A DNA stretch of 63,073 nucleotides from Streptomyces sp. ISL-1 (lineage in GTDB: Bacteria; Actinomycetota; Actinomycetes; Streptomycetales; Streptomycetaceae): assembly GCF_018614585.1 (NCBI RefSeq), contig NZ_JAGGOI010000034.1:167060-230132 (forward strand). Reading direction: 5' to 3'. Positions 52,253-59,836 of the stretch are shown in pieces. The translations under genes and the position numbers were made by a program. The first letter of the stretch is position 1; every line of letters begins with the position of its first letter. A model generated the notes under the pieces. The model made no database searches. It was not told where the DNA came from and saw only the letters and a program-made list of their open reading frames with translations.

Positions 52253-52277
52253 TCGAATTGTGGCCTCGGCAATTCGA
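52253..52277. promoter_or_regulatory. Inverted repeat TCGAATTG-N9-CAATTCGA
   Basis: Perfect 8-bp arms at 52253-52260 and 52270-52277 in an AT-richer part of the divergent spacer. A regulator site or short hairpin. Confidence 0.6.
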
Positions 52278-52394
52278 ACTGCGCGTTTGGCATAGTCAGT
52301 TGGCACTTGTGCACGTAACCCTGTGTGGCGATACGGTCACCGGACCCGACGGAAGGAAGGTCGTCGTGACCATCCAGTTGGACCGGCCCGAGAC

Positions 52395-52413
52395 GGTATA
52401 CCACCGGTATACT
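52395..52413 (+). promoter_or_regulatory. Promoter/operator of the RHH-PIN pair
   Basis: CGGTATAC occurs twice in a row with a short spacer. GTATAC is itself a palindrome, and TATACT (52408-52413) is a good -10 box ending 6 bases before ATG 52420. This suggests a leaderless transcript with an antitoxin operator overlapping the -10 region. Confidence 0.65.
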
Positions 52414-52419
52414 GTCGTC

Positions 52420-52683
52420 ATGGCTGACACCACCGTGAAGGTTGACCCCGCCGTCCGAGACCGCCTCCTGGTGCTTGCCCGGGAGCGCGGCATGACGATG
52501 CGCGATCTCATCGCAGAGCTGGCCGGAGCCACGCCCACGAAGGAAGAGCTCAGGAAGCGGTACGAGGAGACCAGGGCCTACTGCGAGACGCACTTCGGTG
52601 TGACGCTCACGGACGAGGATCACGACCGGGCCGAGCAGGTCTGGAAGGACTTGGAGGCCGCCCGGCCCGTGGACAGCCTGTGA
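52420..52683 (+). CDS. Ribbon-helix-helix antitoxin-like protein
   Basis: An 87-residue protein. 'TTVKVDPAVRDRLLVLARERGMTMRDLIAEL' (split: 'TTVKVDPAVRDRLL', 'MTMRDLIAEL') is an RHH/CopG DNA-binding fold, and the C-terminal half is charged and helical, the usual toxin-neutralising part. ATG at 52420 may be translated from a leaderless RNA; an in-frame GTG at 52366 with a good ribosome site would add 18 residues. The stop overlaps the next gene by GTGA. It probably represses its own promoter through the doubled CGGTATAC. Confidence 0.85.
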   Translation: MADTTVKVDPAVRDRLLVLARERGMTMRDLIAELAGATPTKEELRKRYEETRAYCETHFGVTLTDEDHDRAEQVWKDLEAARPVDSL

Positions 52684-53081
52684 GCGGATCCACCGCGGTG
52701 ATCTACGACGAGAGCGCCCTGCTCGCCCTGGGGTCGGGCAATTGGCTGGCCTCGCAGTTCATCTCCAACACCGCGCACGGCCCCACCCGGCACGTGTACG
52801 TACCGGCGCTGTGCCTGGCGGCGGCCGACGGTATGCGCAAGGGGCTGGCCGAGCATGTGGGCGCCCTGCCCACCGCCGAGATCGTCGAGCTGGACTTCGC
52901 GGGTGCGTCGACGCTGGGGGCGCTGCTCCGGGACGGTGTGGAGTGGCGGCTCGGCCATGCGATCCACCTCTCCCGCCCGACAGTCGAATGGCCGGACGGG
53001 CGGCCCGTGGTGACAGCTTCGCCCGACCTGTACGCGGATATGCCGCTAGTGCGGACGATCAGACTGCCTGAGCAGCGCTGA
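52680..53081 (+). CDS. PIN-like toxin partner
   Basis: A 133-residue protein starting 'MSGSTAVIYDESALLAL', which resembles the first strand and Asp of PIN ribonucleases ('vDaSallal'). Near the end 'RPVVTASPDLYADMPLV' resembles the PIN 'ivTaDpdly' segment but has Ser where an Asp is usual. The similarity is weak, so nuclease activity is uncertain. GTG at 52680 overlaps the RHH stop, the arrangement of type II toxin-antitoxin operons. A hairpin follows. Confidence 0.72.
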   Translation: MSGSTAVIYDESALLALGSGNWLASQFISNTAHGPTRHVYVPALCLAAADGMRKGLAEHVGALPTAEIVELDFAGASTLGALLRDGVEWRLGHAIHLSRPTVEWPDGRPVVTASPDLYADMPLVRTIRLPEQR

Positions 53082-53089
53082 CCCGAGTC

Positions 53090-53124
53090 GGGTACGGGAC
53101 CGGAGCGCGCCCGGTCCCGTACCC
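53090..53124 (+). terminator. 14-bp hairpin terminator after the RHH-PIN pair
   Basis: GGGTACGGGACCGG (53090-53103) and its exact complement (53111-53124) surround a 7-base loop. Confidence 0.92.
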
Positions 53125-53199
53125 GCCGTTAATTCGGTTGCCCACTGCGCCGCCATCCGCTGTACTCCCGGCGACAGCCGAACCACCGAGGAGCCACCC

Positions 53200-53310
53200 A
53201 TGCGAACTGCGTCCATGTCCACCCAGCAGGTAATTTTCACCTACCTAAAGGACATGACGCTTCGTGCGAACGTTGAACCTCGGAATCCTGGCGCATGTCG
53301 ACGCCGGTAA
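53200..53310 (+). CDS. 36-codon upstream ORF overlapping the tet-like gene (possible leader peptide)
   Basis: ATG at 53200 has the strong ribosome site GAGGAG 7 bases upstream. The frame runs 36 codons ('MRTASMSTQQVIFTYLKDM' at the start) and stops at 53308-53310. The tet-like GTG at 53264 lies inside it in another frame, with its own AAAGGA at a long spacing. Ribosomes translating this ORF would pass over the resistance gene start, a layout suited to translational control by a ribosome-targeting drug. TetM-type genes are known to have leader peptides. Whether this one is translated is untested. Confidence 0.55.
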   Translation: MRTASMSTQQVIFTYLKDMTLRANVEPRNPGACRRR

Positions 53311-55261
53311 GACAAGCCTGACCGAGCGGCTGCTTCACACCGCCGGCGTAATCGACGAGATCGGCAGCGTCGACGACGGCAGCACCCAGACCGATTCCCT
53401 GGCGCTGGAACGGCAACGCGGCATCACCATCAAATCCGCCGTCGTCTCCTTCGCCATCGACGACATCACCGTCAATCTCATCGACACCCCCGGCCACCCG
53501 GACTTCATCGCCGAGGTGGAACGCGTGCTGAGCGTGCTCGACGGCGCTGTGCTCGTCGTCTCCGCCGTGGAGGGCGTGCAGGCGCAGACCCGCGTGCTGA
53601 TGCGGACGCTCCAGCGCCTCCGCATCCCCACACTCATTTTCGTGAACAAGATCGACCGCGGCGGCGCGCAGTACGAACGCCTCCTCCGGAGCATTTCCGA
53701 GAAGCTCGCCCCGGCCTCCCTCCCGATGGGGTCGGCCGGTGAACTGGGCACCCGCGGCGCCCGCTGGAACCCCAGTACCGACGCCGACGCCGGCTTCACC
53801 TCCCGCCTCGTCGATCTGCTCGCCGACCATGACGACGCGTTTCTCGCCGCGTACGTCGACGACGAGACGGCCGTCTCGTACGCCCGGCTCCGCCGCGAGC
53901 TGGCGGCCCAGACCGAGCGGGCGCTCGTGCACCCGGTGTACTTCGGCTCGGCCATCACCGGCGCGGGCGTGGATTCGCTGATCGCCGGCGTGAAGGAGCT
54001 GCTGCCCGCGACGGAAGGCGACTGCGACGGCCCCGTTTCGGGCACGGTCTTCAAGGTCGAACGTGGTCCGGCCGGGGAGAAGATCGCGTACGTGCGCATG
54101 TTCTCGGGGACGGTACGAATCCGCGATCGGCTGCGATTCCGCGATGACGACGAGGGCAAGGCCACCGCGATCAGCGTTTTCGAGCCTGGCTCGGCCGTCC
54201 GGCGCGACTCGGTCGCCGCTGGGCAGATCGGCAAGGTCTGGGGACTTGGCGAAATCCGGATCGGGGATGAGATCGGCGTATCGGGAAGGAACTCGACCCG
54301 TCGCTATTTCGCCCCGCCGACGCTGGAAACGGTCGTCGTTCCCTGCCGGCCGGCCGACAAAGGCGCGCTGCATTTCGCGCTGGCCCAACTCGCCGAGCAG
54401 GACCCGCTGATCAACCTGCGGCAGGACGACATTCGCCAAGAAGTGTCCGTCTCGCTCTACGGCGAGGTGCAGAAGGAAGTCATCCAGGCGACGCTGGCCG
54501 ACGACTTCGGCATCGACGTCACATTCCGCGAGACGACGACCATCTGCGTTGAGCGGCCCGTCGGCACCGGTTCCGGCTACGAGAAGGACCTCGATCCATT
54601 CCTCGGGACCGTCGGGCTGCGCGTTGATCCCGCGCCGGTCGGCTCCGGCGTCGAATTCCGTCGTGAGGTCGAGCTCGGGTCGATGCCGTACGCGTTCTTC
54701 AAGGCGGTCGAGGAAACCGTCAAGGAGACGCTGCACCAGGGCATTTACGGCTGGGAGGTCACCGACTGCACGGTCACCATGACGCATTCCGGCTACTGGC
54801 CGCGGCAGAGCCACTCCCACGCCATTTTCGACAAGAGCATGTCGAGCACGGCCGGTGACTTCCGCAACCTGACGCCGCTGGTCCTGATGAGCGCGCTGAA
54901 GGAGGCCGGCACCAGGGTCCACGAGCCGATGCACCACTTCCGGCTGGACGCCCCGGCGGACGTGCTGGGGCCGATTGTGTCCGCGCTGGCCCGGCTGGAC
55001 GCCATTGCGCACACGCAGGAGGTGCGCGGTACGTCGTGCCTGCTGGAGGGTGCGATTCCGGCGGCCCGGGTGCACGCGCTGGAGCAGCAACTGCCGGGGC
55101 TGACCCGCGGCGAGGGCGTGCTGGAATGCGCCTTCGACCACTACCGGCCGGTCCGCGGCACGACCCCTGCCCGGCCGCGGACGGACCACGATCCGCTCAA
55201 CCGCGAGGAGTACCTGCTGCGCGTCGTGCGCAGGGTGGCGGGGCGTGGGGCGGGCGCGTGA
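53264..55261 (+). CDS. TetM/OtrA-type ribosomal protection GTPase
   Basis: A 665-residue EF-G-like protein. G motifs are complete: 'AHVDAGKTSLTERLL' (G1), 'RGITIKSA' (G2), 'DTPGHPDF' (G3) and 'NKIDRGG' (G4). The closest remembered match is OtrA of Streptomyces, including 'LASTL..FG' region variants ('IQATLADDFGIDV'), 'CVERPVGTGSGYEK' and the C-terminal 'DPLNREEYLLRVVRR'. Such proteins remove tetracyclines from the 30S subunit. GTG at 53264; an upstream ORF overlaps its start. No tetracycline biosynthesis or efflux gene is adjacent, so it is a stand-alone resistance or ribosome-rescue factor. Confidence 0.93.
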   Translation: MRTLNLGILAHVDAGKTSLTERLLHTAGVIDEIGSVDDGSTQTDSLALERQRGITIKSAVVSFAIDDITVNLIDTPGHPDFIAEVERVLSVLDGAVLVVSAVEGVQAQTRVLMRTLQRLRIPTLIFVNKIDRGGAQYERLLRSISEKLAPASLPMGSAGELGTRGARWNPSTDADAGFTSRLVDLLADHDDAFLAAYVDDETAVSYARLRRELAAQTERALVHPVYFGSAITGAGVDSLIAGVKELLPATEGDCDGPVSGTVFKVERGPAGEKIAYVRMFSGTVRIRDRLRFRDDDEGKATAISVFEPGSAVRRDSVAAGQIGKVWGLGEIRIGDEIGVSGRNSTRRYFAPPTLETVVVPCRPADKGALHFALAQLAEQDPLINLRQDDIRQEVSVSLYGEVQKEVIQATLADDFGIDVTFRETTTICVERPVGTGSGYEKDLDPFLGTVGLRVDPAPVGSGVEFRREVELGSMPYAFFKAVEETVKETLHQGIYGWEVTDCTVTMTHSGYWPRQSHSHAIFDKSMSSTAGDFRNLTPLVLMSALKEAGTRVHEPMHHFRLDAPADVLGPIVSALARLDAIAHTQEVRGTSCLLEGAIPAARVHALEQQLPGLTRGEGVLECAFDHYRPVRGTTPARPRTDHDPLNREEYLLRVVRRVAGRGAGA

Positions 55262-55269
55262 GCGCGCCC

Positions 55270-55302
55270 GGTCCCGCGCCGGTCGGTACGCGGCGCGGGA
55301 CC
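55270..55302. terminator. Bidirectional hairpin between tet-like and P450 genes
   Basis: GGTCCCGCGCCG (55270-55281) pairs exactly with CGGCGCGGGACC (55291-55302). A second small dyad, CGGGCGCG/CGCGCCCG, spans the tet-like stop (55251-55270). The genes converge here. Confidence 0.85.
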
Positions 55303-55332
55303 CGGCTTACGCCCGGGCCCCGCGCCTCCGCG

Positions 55333-56709
55333 TCAGGCGGACGCCCCGTCCACGCGGCGCAGCGCGCATCGCGCCTGGCCCGCCGCGCGCAGGGTGATCC
55401 CCGTGTCCACCGGGACGTCGACGTCGACGGCGTCCAGTTCGTACTCCCGCAGGATCATCGCCAGCGCCAGCACCGACTCCAGCATCGAGAAGTGCTGGCC
55501 GATGCATGCCCGCGGCCCGCCGCCGAACGGGAACCACGCGTACCGCGGCCGCTCCTTCTCCCGCTCCGGCGTGAACCGTTCCGGGTCGAAGCGCTCCGGA
55601 TCGTCCCAGTACCGGGGATGCCGGTGCGTCACCCACGGCGCGACGATCACATCCGCGCCGGCCGGGATCGTATGTCCCCCGACCTCGGCCGCCGCTACCG
55701 CCCGGCGGCCGATGACCGGACCCGCGGGATAGAGCCGCATCGCCTCCTTCAGCACCTGCGTCAGATACGGGAGTGCGTCGAGATCCGCGGCCCCCGGGGT
55801 CCGTCCGTCCAGTACGCGTACGACCTCCTCCCGCGCCCGCGCCTGCTGCTCGGGGTGCCGGGCCAGCAGATGCAGCGCGAACGCGAGCGAGGTGGCCGTC
55901 GTCTCATGCCCTGCGAGCAGGAACACCAGCACCTGGTCGCGGATCTCGGACGCGTCGAGGGCCCCGTCCTCCGCGCTTTCGGCCTTGGAGAGGAGCGTCA
56001 GCAGATCCTCGCCCTGTCCCGCCTCCCCATCGGCGCGCCGCTTCTCGATGATCCCGTCGCACACCGCGTACAGCTCGTCCATCGCGGCGGCGGCCCGCCG
56101 GTTGGCGGGAGTCGGCCAGCCGCGCGGGAAGTTGGCGGGGGAGTAGCCGCGGGTGAGCGTGTACTCCCCGATGATCGGGAAGCAGCGCTGCACGACGTCG
56201 ACCGCCGCCTCGACGTCCGTGCCGAACAGGATGCGGGCGATCGCTCGCAGAGTGAGCCGGGTCGTCTCGGCGACGACGTCCACTGTGGCGTCCGGGGCGG
56301 TGCGCCAGGTGGAGAGCAGGGCCGAGGTCTCGGCGGTGACGGCGTCGGCGTAGCCGTCGACCCGGCGGCGCGTGAAGAGCGGCTGCACGAGCCGCCGCTG
56401 CCGGAGGTAGTCGTCGTCCTGGCTGGTCAGCAGGCCGTTGCCGAACGACTCCCGGACCTCTTGGTAAAAGGCGTTGTCCTTGCGGAAGTTGGCCGATTCC
56501 GTCGCCAGCACCTGCTGGGCGCCCTCCGCGGAGAACACCGCGTACAGCTCGGCCCGAAGCCCGGGCGGGCCCGCGGTGATCCTGACGACGTCTCCGTGCT
56601 CGCGCTGTGCGTTGAGGAAGGTGCCGAGCGAGTCCCGCTTGAGCTCGAACATCGAGCCCAGTAACGGCAGCCCCGCCGGTCCCGGTACTTGGGTGCCCGT
56701 CATCGTCAT
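55333..56709 (-). CDS. Cytochrome P450 of the fatty-acid/CYP4-like type
   Basis: A 458-residue P450. It opens 'PGPAGLPLLGSMFELKRD', a Pro-rich start typical of class II-like P450s, then has I-helix 'FLLAGHETTATSL', K-helix 'EAMRLYP', 'PERFDPERFTPER' and haem loop 'FPFGGGPRACIGQHFSM' with the Cys ligand. This group often oxidises fatty acids, terpenes or steroids. It is longer than the P450 at 43332 and unrelated to it. ATG at 56709 follows AGGAG by 6 bases. Converges with the tet-like gene; no redox partner adjacent. Confidence 0.93.
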   Translation of the reverse strand: MTMTGTQVPGPAGLPLLGSMFELKRDSLGTFLNAQREHGDVVRITAGPPGLRAELYAVFSAEGAQQVLATESANFRKDNAFYQEVRESFGNGLLTSQDDDYLRQRRLVQPLFTRRRVDGYADAVTAETSALLSTWRTAPDATVDVVAETTRLTLRAIARILFGTDVEAAVDVVQRCFPIIGEYTLTRGYSPANFPRGWPTPANRRAAAAMDELYAVCDGIIEKRRADGEAGQGEDLLTLLSKAESAEDGALDASEIRDQVLVFLLAGHETTATSLAFALHLLARHPEQQARAREEVVRVLDGRTPGAADLDALPYLTQVLKEAMRLYPAGPVIGRRAVAAAEVGGHTIPAGADVIVAPWVTHRHPRYWDDPERFDPERFTPEREKERPRYAWFPFGGGPRACIGQHFSMLESVLALAMILREYELDAVDVDVPVDTGITLRAAGQARCALRRVDGASA

Positions 56710-56728
56710 GGATTCTCCTGAGTACGGT

Positions 56729-56965
56729 TCAGCTCGCCCAGTCGAGGAAGTTCGTCCAGGTGGTGGGGGTGACGGCGAAGGTGGGGCCGTCGGTGACCTT
56801 GGAGTCGCGGATGTGGATGGTGTGGGGGCAGGTGGCGACCTCTACGCAGCTGCCACCGCTGTCATCGCTGTACGAGGACTTGTGCCAGTCGAAGGCGACC
56901 TCGATGCAGTCGCCGCCGCTGGGGTTGCTGTAGCTGGACTTGAACCATCGAAGGGTGTCGCTCAT
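56729..56965 (-). CDS. Tandem DUF397 protein
   Basis: A 78-residue protein containing the DUF397 motif twice: 'WFKSSYSNPSGGDCIEVA' at residue 7 and 'WHKSSYSDDSGGSCVEVA' at 27, followed by the usual 'IHIRDSKVTDGP' and 'WTNFL'. Typical members have one motif and about 60-70 residues. DUF397 proteins pair with XRE regulators of the WhiJ type in streptomycete developmental and Scr1-like toxin-antitoxin loci. ATG at 56965 overlaps the XRE stop by 4 bases. Confidence 0.92.
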   Translation of the reverse strand: MSDTLRWFKSSYSNPSGGDCIEVAFDWHKSSYSDDSGGSCVEVATCPHTIHIRDSKVTDGPTFAVTPTTWTNFLDWAS

Positions 56966-57798
56966 TGCCGGTCTCCTGCCAACCGCTCGATGAGGCCCAG
57001 CGATTCACGAGGGCCCAGGGCCTGTGCCCGGATCTTCGCATATCGCTGGGCGTATGTGCTCACCTTTGCGGGGCCCTTGATCAGCAGACCTTCCTCCTGG
57101 GGCTCCAGGTAGATCAGGTGATCGTGGTCCGGGGTCTCCACCAGGTTCATCTCGCCATAGGCGCCCGCGTGTTCGCCGCTCAGCCCGCAGTCCAGCGGCA
57201 GTACCTGGAGCGTGACATTGCGCCGCCGCGCGCACTCCGCAAGGTGCCGCATCTGGCCACGCATGACCTCCTCGCCGCCGATCGCCCGCCGCAGCACGGA
57301 CTCCTCCAGGATCAGCTCGATGAGGGCGACCGGCTCCCGGTCGAAGAGCTCGCGCCGAGCCATCCGCACCTCTACCAGCTCCTCCACCCGCTGCTCCGGA
57401 AGCGGCGGATAACCCCCGCCGATCAGCGCCCGCGCGTACTCCTCCGTCTGGAACAGGCCGTGGACGACGAGCGTCGCGTACAGCGACAGCCCCAGGGCCC
57501 GCTGCTCCAGCAGCGCGTAGTCCTTGAACTGCGCCGGGTACTTGTCCAGCCGTACGTACTCCCGCGCCTGCTCGAAGATCCCCATCCCGTCCCCGAGCAC
57601 CCGCTCCAGCGCCACCAGCATCTCGTCGCTCGCGGGCTGCGCACACGTCTCCATCGCGCTCACCGCCGCACCCGAGAATCCGAGTTCGTTTCCCGCCTGC
57701 TCCTGCGTCCACCCTTTCTTGACGCGCATATTGCGGGCGATGCCCGCCACCAGGCGCGTCGCCGGGCCCGCCGTTTCCTTGTTTTCGGCTCGTGCCAT
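56962..57798 (-). CDS. WhiJ-type XRE regulator with DUF5753
   Basis: A 278-residue protein. The N-terminal helix-turn-helix covers about 15-70 ('KGWTQEQAGNELGFSGAAVSAME' region, key 'TQEQAGNELGFS'). The C-terminal DUF5753 domain has 'YPAQFKDYALLEQRA', 'VVHGLFQTEEYARAL', 'ILEESVLRRAIGG' and 'LQVLPLDCG'. These regulators repress neighbouring DUF397 genes and influence differentiation. ATG at 57798. A 10-bp triple repeat lies about 15 bases upstream of the start, a candidate binding site. The divergent gene at 57955 is probably part of the same regulatory unit. Confidence 0.93.
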   Translation of the reverse strand: MARAENKETAGPATRLVAGIARNMRVKKGWTQEQAGNELGFSGAAVSAMETCAQPASDEMLVALERVLGDGMGIFEQAREYVRLDKYPAQFKDYALLEQRALGLSLYATLVVHGLFQTEEYARALIGGGYPPLPEQRVEELVEVRMARRELFDREPVALIELILEESVLRRAIGGEEVMRGQMRHLAECARRRNVTLQVLPLDCGLSGEHAGAYGEMNLVETPDHDHLIYLEPQEEGLLIKGPAKVSTYAQRYAKIRAQALGPRESLGLIERLAGDRQ

Positions 57799-57814
57799 TT
57801 ACGATCACCGTTTC

Positions 57815-57844
57815 GACTCAACCGGACTCAACCGGTCTCAACCA
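57815..57844. repeat. 10-bp direct repeat GACTCAACCG x3 in the XRE promoter region
   Basis: Two perfect units and one variant (GTCTCAACCA) with helical-turn spacing, between divergent genes. This spacing suits cooperative binding of a regulator, possibly the XRE protein. Confidence 0.8.
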
Positions 57845-57954
57845 GTCCCCGCCGAATTCAACCCGCCGCAAAGGGAGTTCGTGCAGGTCAACCCCTGTCC
57901 GACGGCCTCTGCGAGTCATGGAAAACGCTAGCCAAGGTCACTCAGACTGTCCTT

Positions 57955-58365
57955 GTGGATACGCAAAGTCGCGAAGTAAACCTCGATTGGATTCCGGCTT
58001 CCGGATTCCAGCTCCGTAAGGCGGGCGTGCAATTCGACGCCGTCCGCGTCGACGACGAGGACGGCCGCCGTCTCGCCGATCTCCTGGAGGCGATGACCGG
58101 CGGCGACCCCGGGCCCGTCGTCATCGAGGCGTACGGACGACGGTCGGTGTACTTCCTCCTACCGGCGGGCAGCACGTCCCACCGCGCCTGGCCGCGTGGC
58201 GTGACCCGGTTCAACTCGGGTCCCGCGCACGTGAGTTACATCCCCGTGCCCGCCCTTCGCGGCCGCACCTGGCCGCTGTCCTGGCGCTTCCCGCCGACCG
58301 AGGCGGACCGGTTCGTACACCCGCTCATCCTCCTCAAGGCCGCGTCAGCGCTGCTTGGTAGTTGA
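57955..58365 (+). CDS. Small primase/polymerase-N-like protein of XRE/DUF397 loci
   Basis: About 136 residues from GTG 57955, which lacks a clear ribosome site, so the start is uncertain. 'FDAVRVDDEDGRRL', 'GPVVIEAYGRRSVYFLLPAGS' and 'WRFPPTEADRFVHPLILLKAA' resemble the small bifunctional primase/polymerase-N-like proteins that streptomycetes often encode beside WhiJ/DUF397 pairs. The catalytic acidic residues of true primases are not obvious. Function unknown; regulation is probably shared with the divergent XRE gene. A hairpin follows. Confidence 0.68.
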   Translation: MDTQSREVNLDWIPASGFQLRKAGVQFDAVRVDDEDGRRLADLLEAMTGGDPGPVVIEAYGRRSVYFLLPAGSTSHRAWPRGVTRFNSGPAHVSYIPVPALRGRTWPLSWRFPPTEADRFVHPLILLKAASALLGS

Positions 58366-58441
58366 CCCTTCGCGGCATCGTCGCGACCCCGACACCGACG
58401 CGAGGTGAACGGGAGCGGGGGACGGCACGTACTGAGGGTGG

Positions 58442-58463
58442 GGGCCCCTGGTTTCAGGGGCCC
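58442..58463 (+). terminator. 9-bp hairpin terminator after the primase-like gene
   Basis: GGGCCCCTG (58442-58450) and CAGGGGCCC (58455-58463) enclose GTTT. It is 77 bases past the stop. Confidence 0.8.
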
Positions 58464-58505
58464 ACGGGCTTGTGACGCTATGTCGGTACGACCTTGGGGC
58501 CGCGT

Positions 58506-59834
58506 ATGAGGCACGCACGACGCAAACTCCAGCGGATCGCGCGGCTGGCGGCCGTCGGCGGCCTGGTCTGCGGCGGCCTGATGGTCTCGGACGCCATGGC
58601 GGGCGAACCGTCCGCCCCGTCGGCCGATCCGGTCGTCAGTCTGGTCTCCCGGCTCGGCGCCTCCCGCACCGCGGGGAACTGGACGGATGCCGACGGGCGC
58701 CCGGTCGTCGCGGTGACCGACGCGGAGGCGGCGGACGAGGTACGGCAGGCGGGGGCGCAGGCCAAGGTCGTGCGCTACAGCATGGACCGACTCCGCTCGG
58801 CCACCGAGGCCCTGCGGGAGGCGCCTCGGGTGGCCGGTACCGCCTGGGCGGTGGACTACGCGTCCAACAGGGTCATGGTGCGCGCCGACAGCACCGTCTC
58901 CGCCGACGACTGGTCGCGCATGTCCGGCGTCGCCGAGGGGATCGGCGGCTTCGTCCACATGGAACGGACCGAGGGCGCCTTCACCACCAGGGTGAACGGC
59001 GGCGTCCCGGTCTTCTCCGGCGACGGCCGCTGCTCCGCGGGCTTCAACGTGACCGACGGCCGGAACAACTTCACACTCACGGCCGGGCATTGCGGCCCCG
59101 TCGGCACCACCTGGTTCCGGGACGGAGGAGGTGCCGAGCTGGTCGGCACCACCACGGAAGCCACCTTCCCGGGCGCCGACTTCTCCCTCGTGCGGTACGA
59201 GAATGGCGAACGGCTCGACGCGACCAACATCGTGGGCATCGGCAATGGCCGGGGCGTGCGGATCATCGGCGTCGCCGATCCCGTCGTGGGTCAGCGCGTC
59301 TTCCGCAGCGGCAGCACCACGGGGTTCCGCTCCGGAAAGGTGACCGCGCTGAACACGACGGTGAACTATCCCGAGGGCACGGTCACCGGCCTGATCGAGA
59401 CCACCGTCTGCGCCGAGTCCGGAGACAGCGGGGGCCCGTTGTTCTCGGAGGGGCTGGCGCTGGGCGTGACCTCGGGCGGCAACGGGGACTGCGACAGCGG
59501 GGGTACGACGTTCTTCCAGCCGGCGACAAAGGCGCTCGAGGCCCTCGGGGTGAGCCTGGTGGGCAGGGTTCCGGCTCCCGGTGGAAGCGACGGCACGGGC
59601 GGCCCGGCCGATCCCGACCCGTCGTCGGCCGCCGGGGCGGTCCCACCGGGGTCCTCCGGGTCGGGGGTGGCGGACCGGTCGAGAAGGATCACCGGGATCA
59701 CGGACTTCGGAGGCCTCGGTCCCGGGCTGGTCGTCATCGGCGCGAGTCTGGTCGGACTGGTGGGCGCCCGCTGGATTCTGTCGGCCCAGGAACGCAGGAA
59801 CTTCCGGAACTTCTACAGCGCGAGCTGGGGCTGA
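58506..59834 (+). CDS. S1-family serine protease with propeptide and C-terminal membrane anchor
   Basis: A 442-residue protein. A signal segment (about 8-33) is followed by a propeptide-like region and a chymotrypsin-fold domain of the Streptomyces griseus protease/alpha-lytic type. The triad is His195 ('LTAGHC'), Asp225 ('GADFSLV') and Ser308 ('SGDSGGPL'), with a second Cys pair around the Ser. After the protease, a Gly/Pro/Ser linker (about 360-400) leads to a helix 'GLVVIGASLVGLVGARWIL' and a basic tail, so the enzyme is probably anchored by its C-terminus. Classical SGP enzymes are freely secreted. ATG at 58506; TTG at 58494 is possible. Confidence 0.9.
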   Translation: MRHARRKLQRIARLAAVGGLVCGGLMVSDAMAGEPSAPSADPVVSLVSRLGASRTAGNWTDADGRPVVAVTDAEAADEVRQAGAQAKVVRYSMDRLRSATEALREAPRVAGTAWAVDYASNRVMVRADSTVSADDWSRMSGVAEGIGGFVHMERTEGAFTTRVNGGVPVFSGDGRCSAGFNVTDGRNNFTLTAGHCGPVGTTWFRDGGGAELVGTTTEATFPGADFSLVRYENGERLDATNIVGIGNGRGVRIIGVADPVVGQRVFRSGSTTGFRSGKVTALNTTVNYPEGTVTGLIETTVCAESGDSGGPLFSEGLALGVTSGGNGDCDSGGTTFFQPATKALEALGVSLVGRVPAPGGSDGTGGPADPDPSSAAGAVPPGSSGSGVADRSRRITGITDFGGLGPGLVVIGASLVGLVGARWILSAQERRNFRNFYSASWG

Positions 59835-59836
59835 GG

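Larger units (their letters stand above)
52058..52419. other. Divergent intergenic region, 362 bp
   Basis: It holds the start region of the PstS-like gene, an inverted repeat at 52253-52277 and the antitoxin promoter at 52395-52413. An open stretch starting GTG at 52366 after GGAAGGAAGG continues in frame into the antitoxin gene and could be its longer start. Confidence 0.55.

Noticed and set aside
52240..52290. tRNA-like TTCGA segments
   Set aside because: The CGAATTG/CAATTCG arms do not form a cloverleaf and no acceptor or anticodon stems are present.
53264..56709. tet-like gene plus P450 as part of an antibiotic biosynthetic cluster
   Set aside because: The genes converge and no polyketide, peptide-synthetase or tailoring genes surround them; stand-alone resistance and oxidation genes are a simpler reading.
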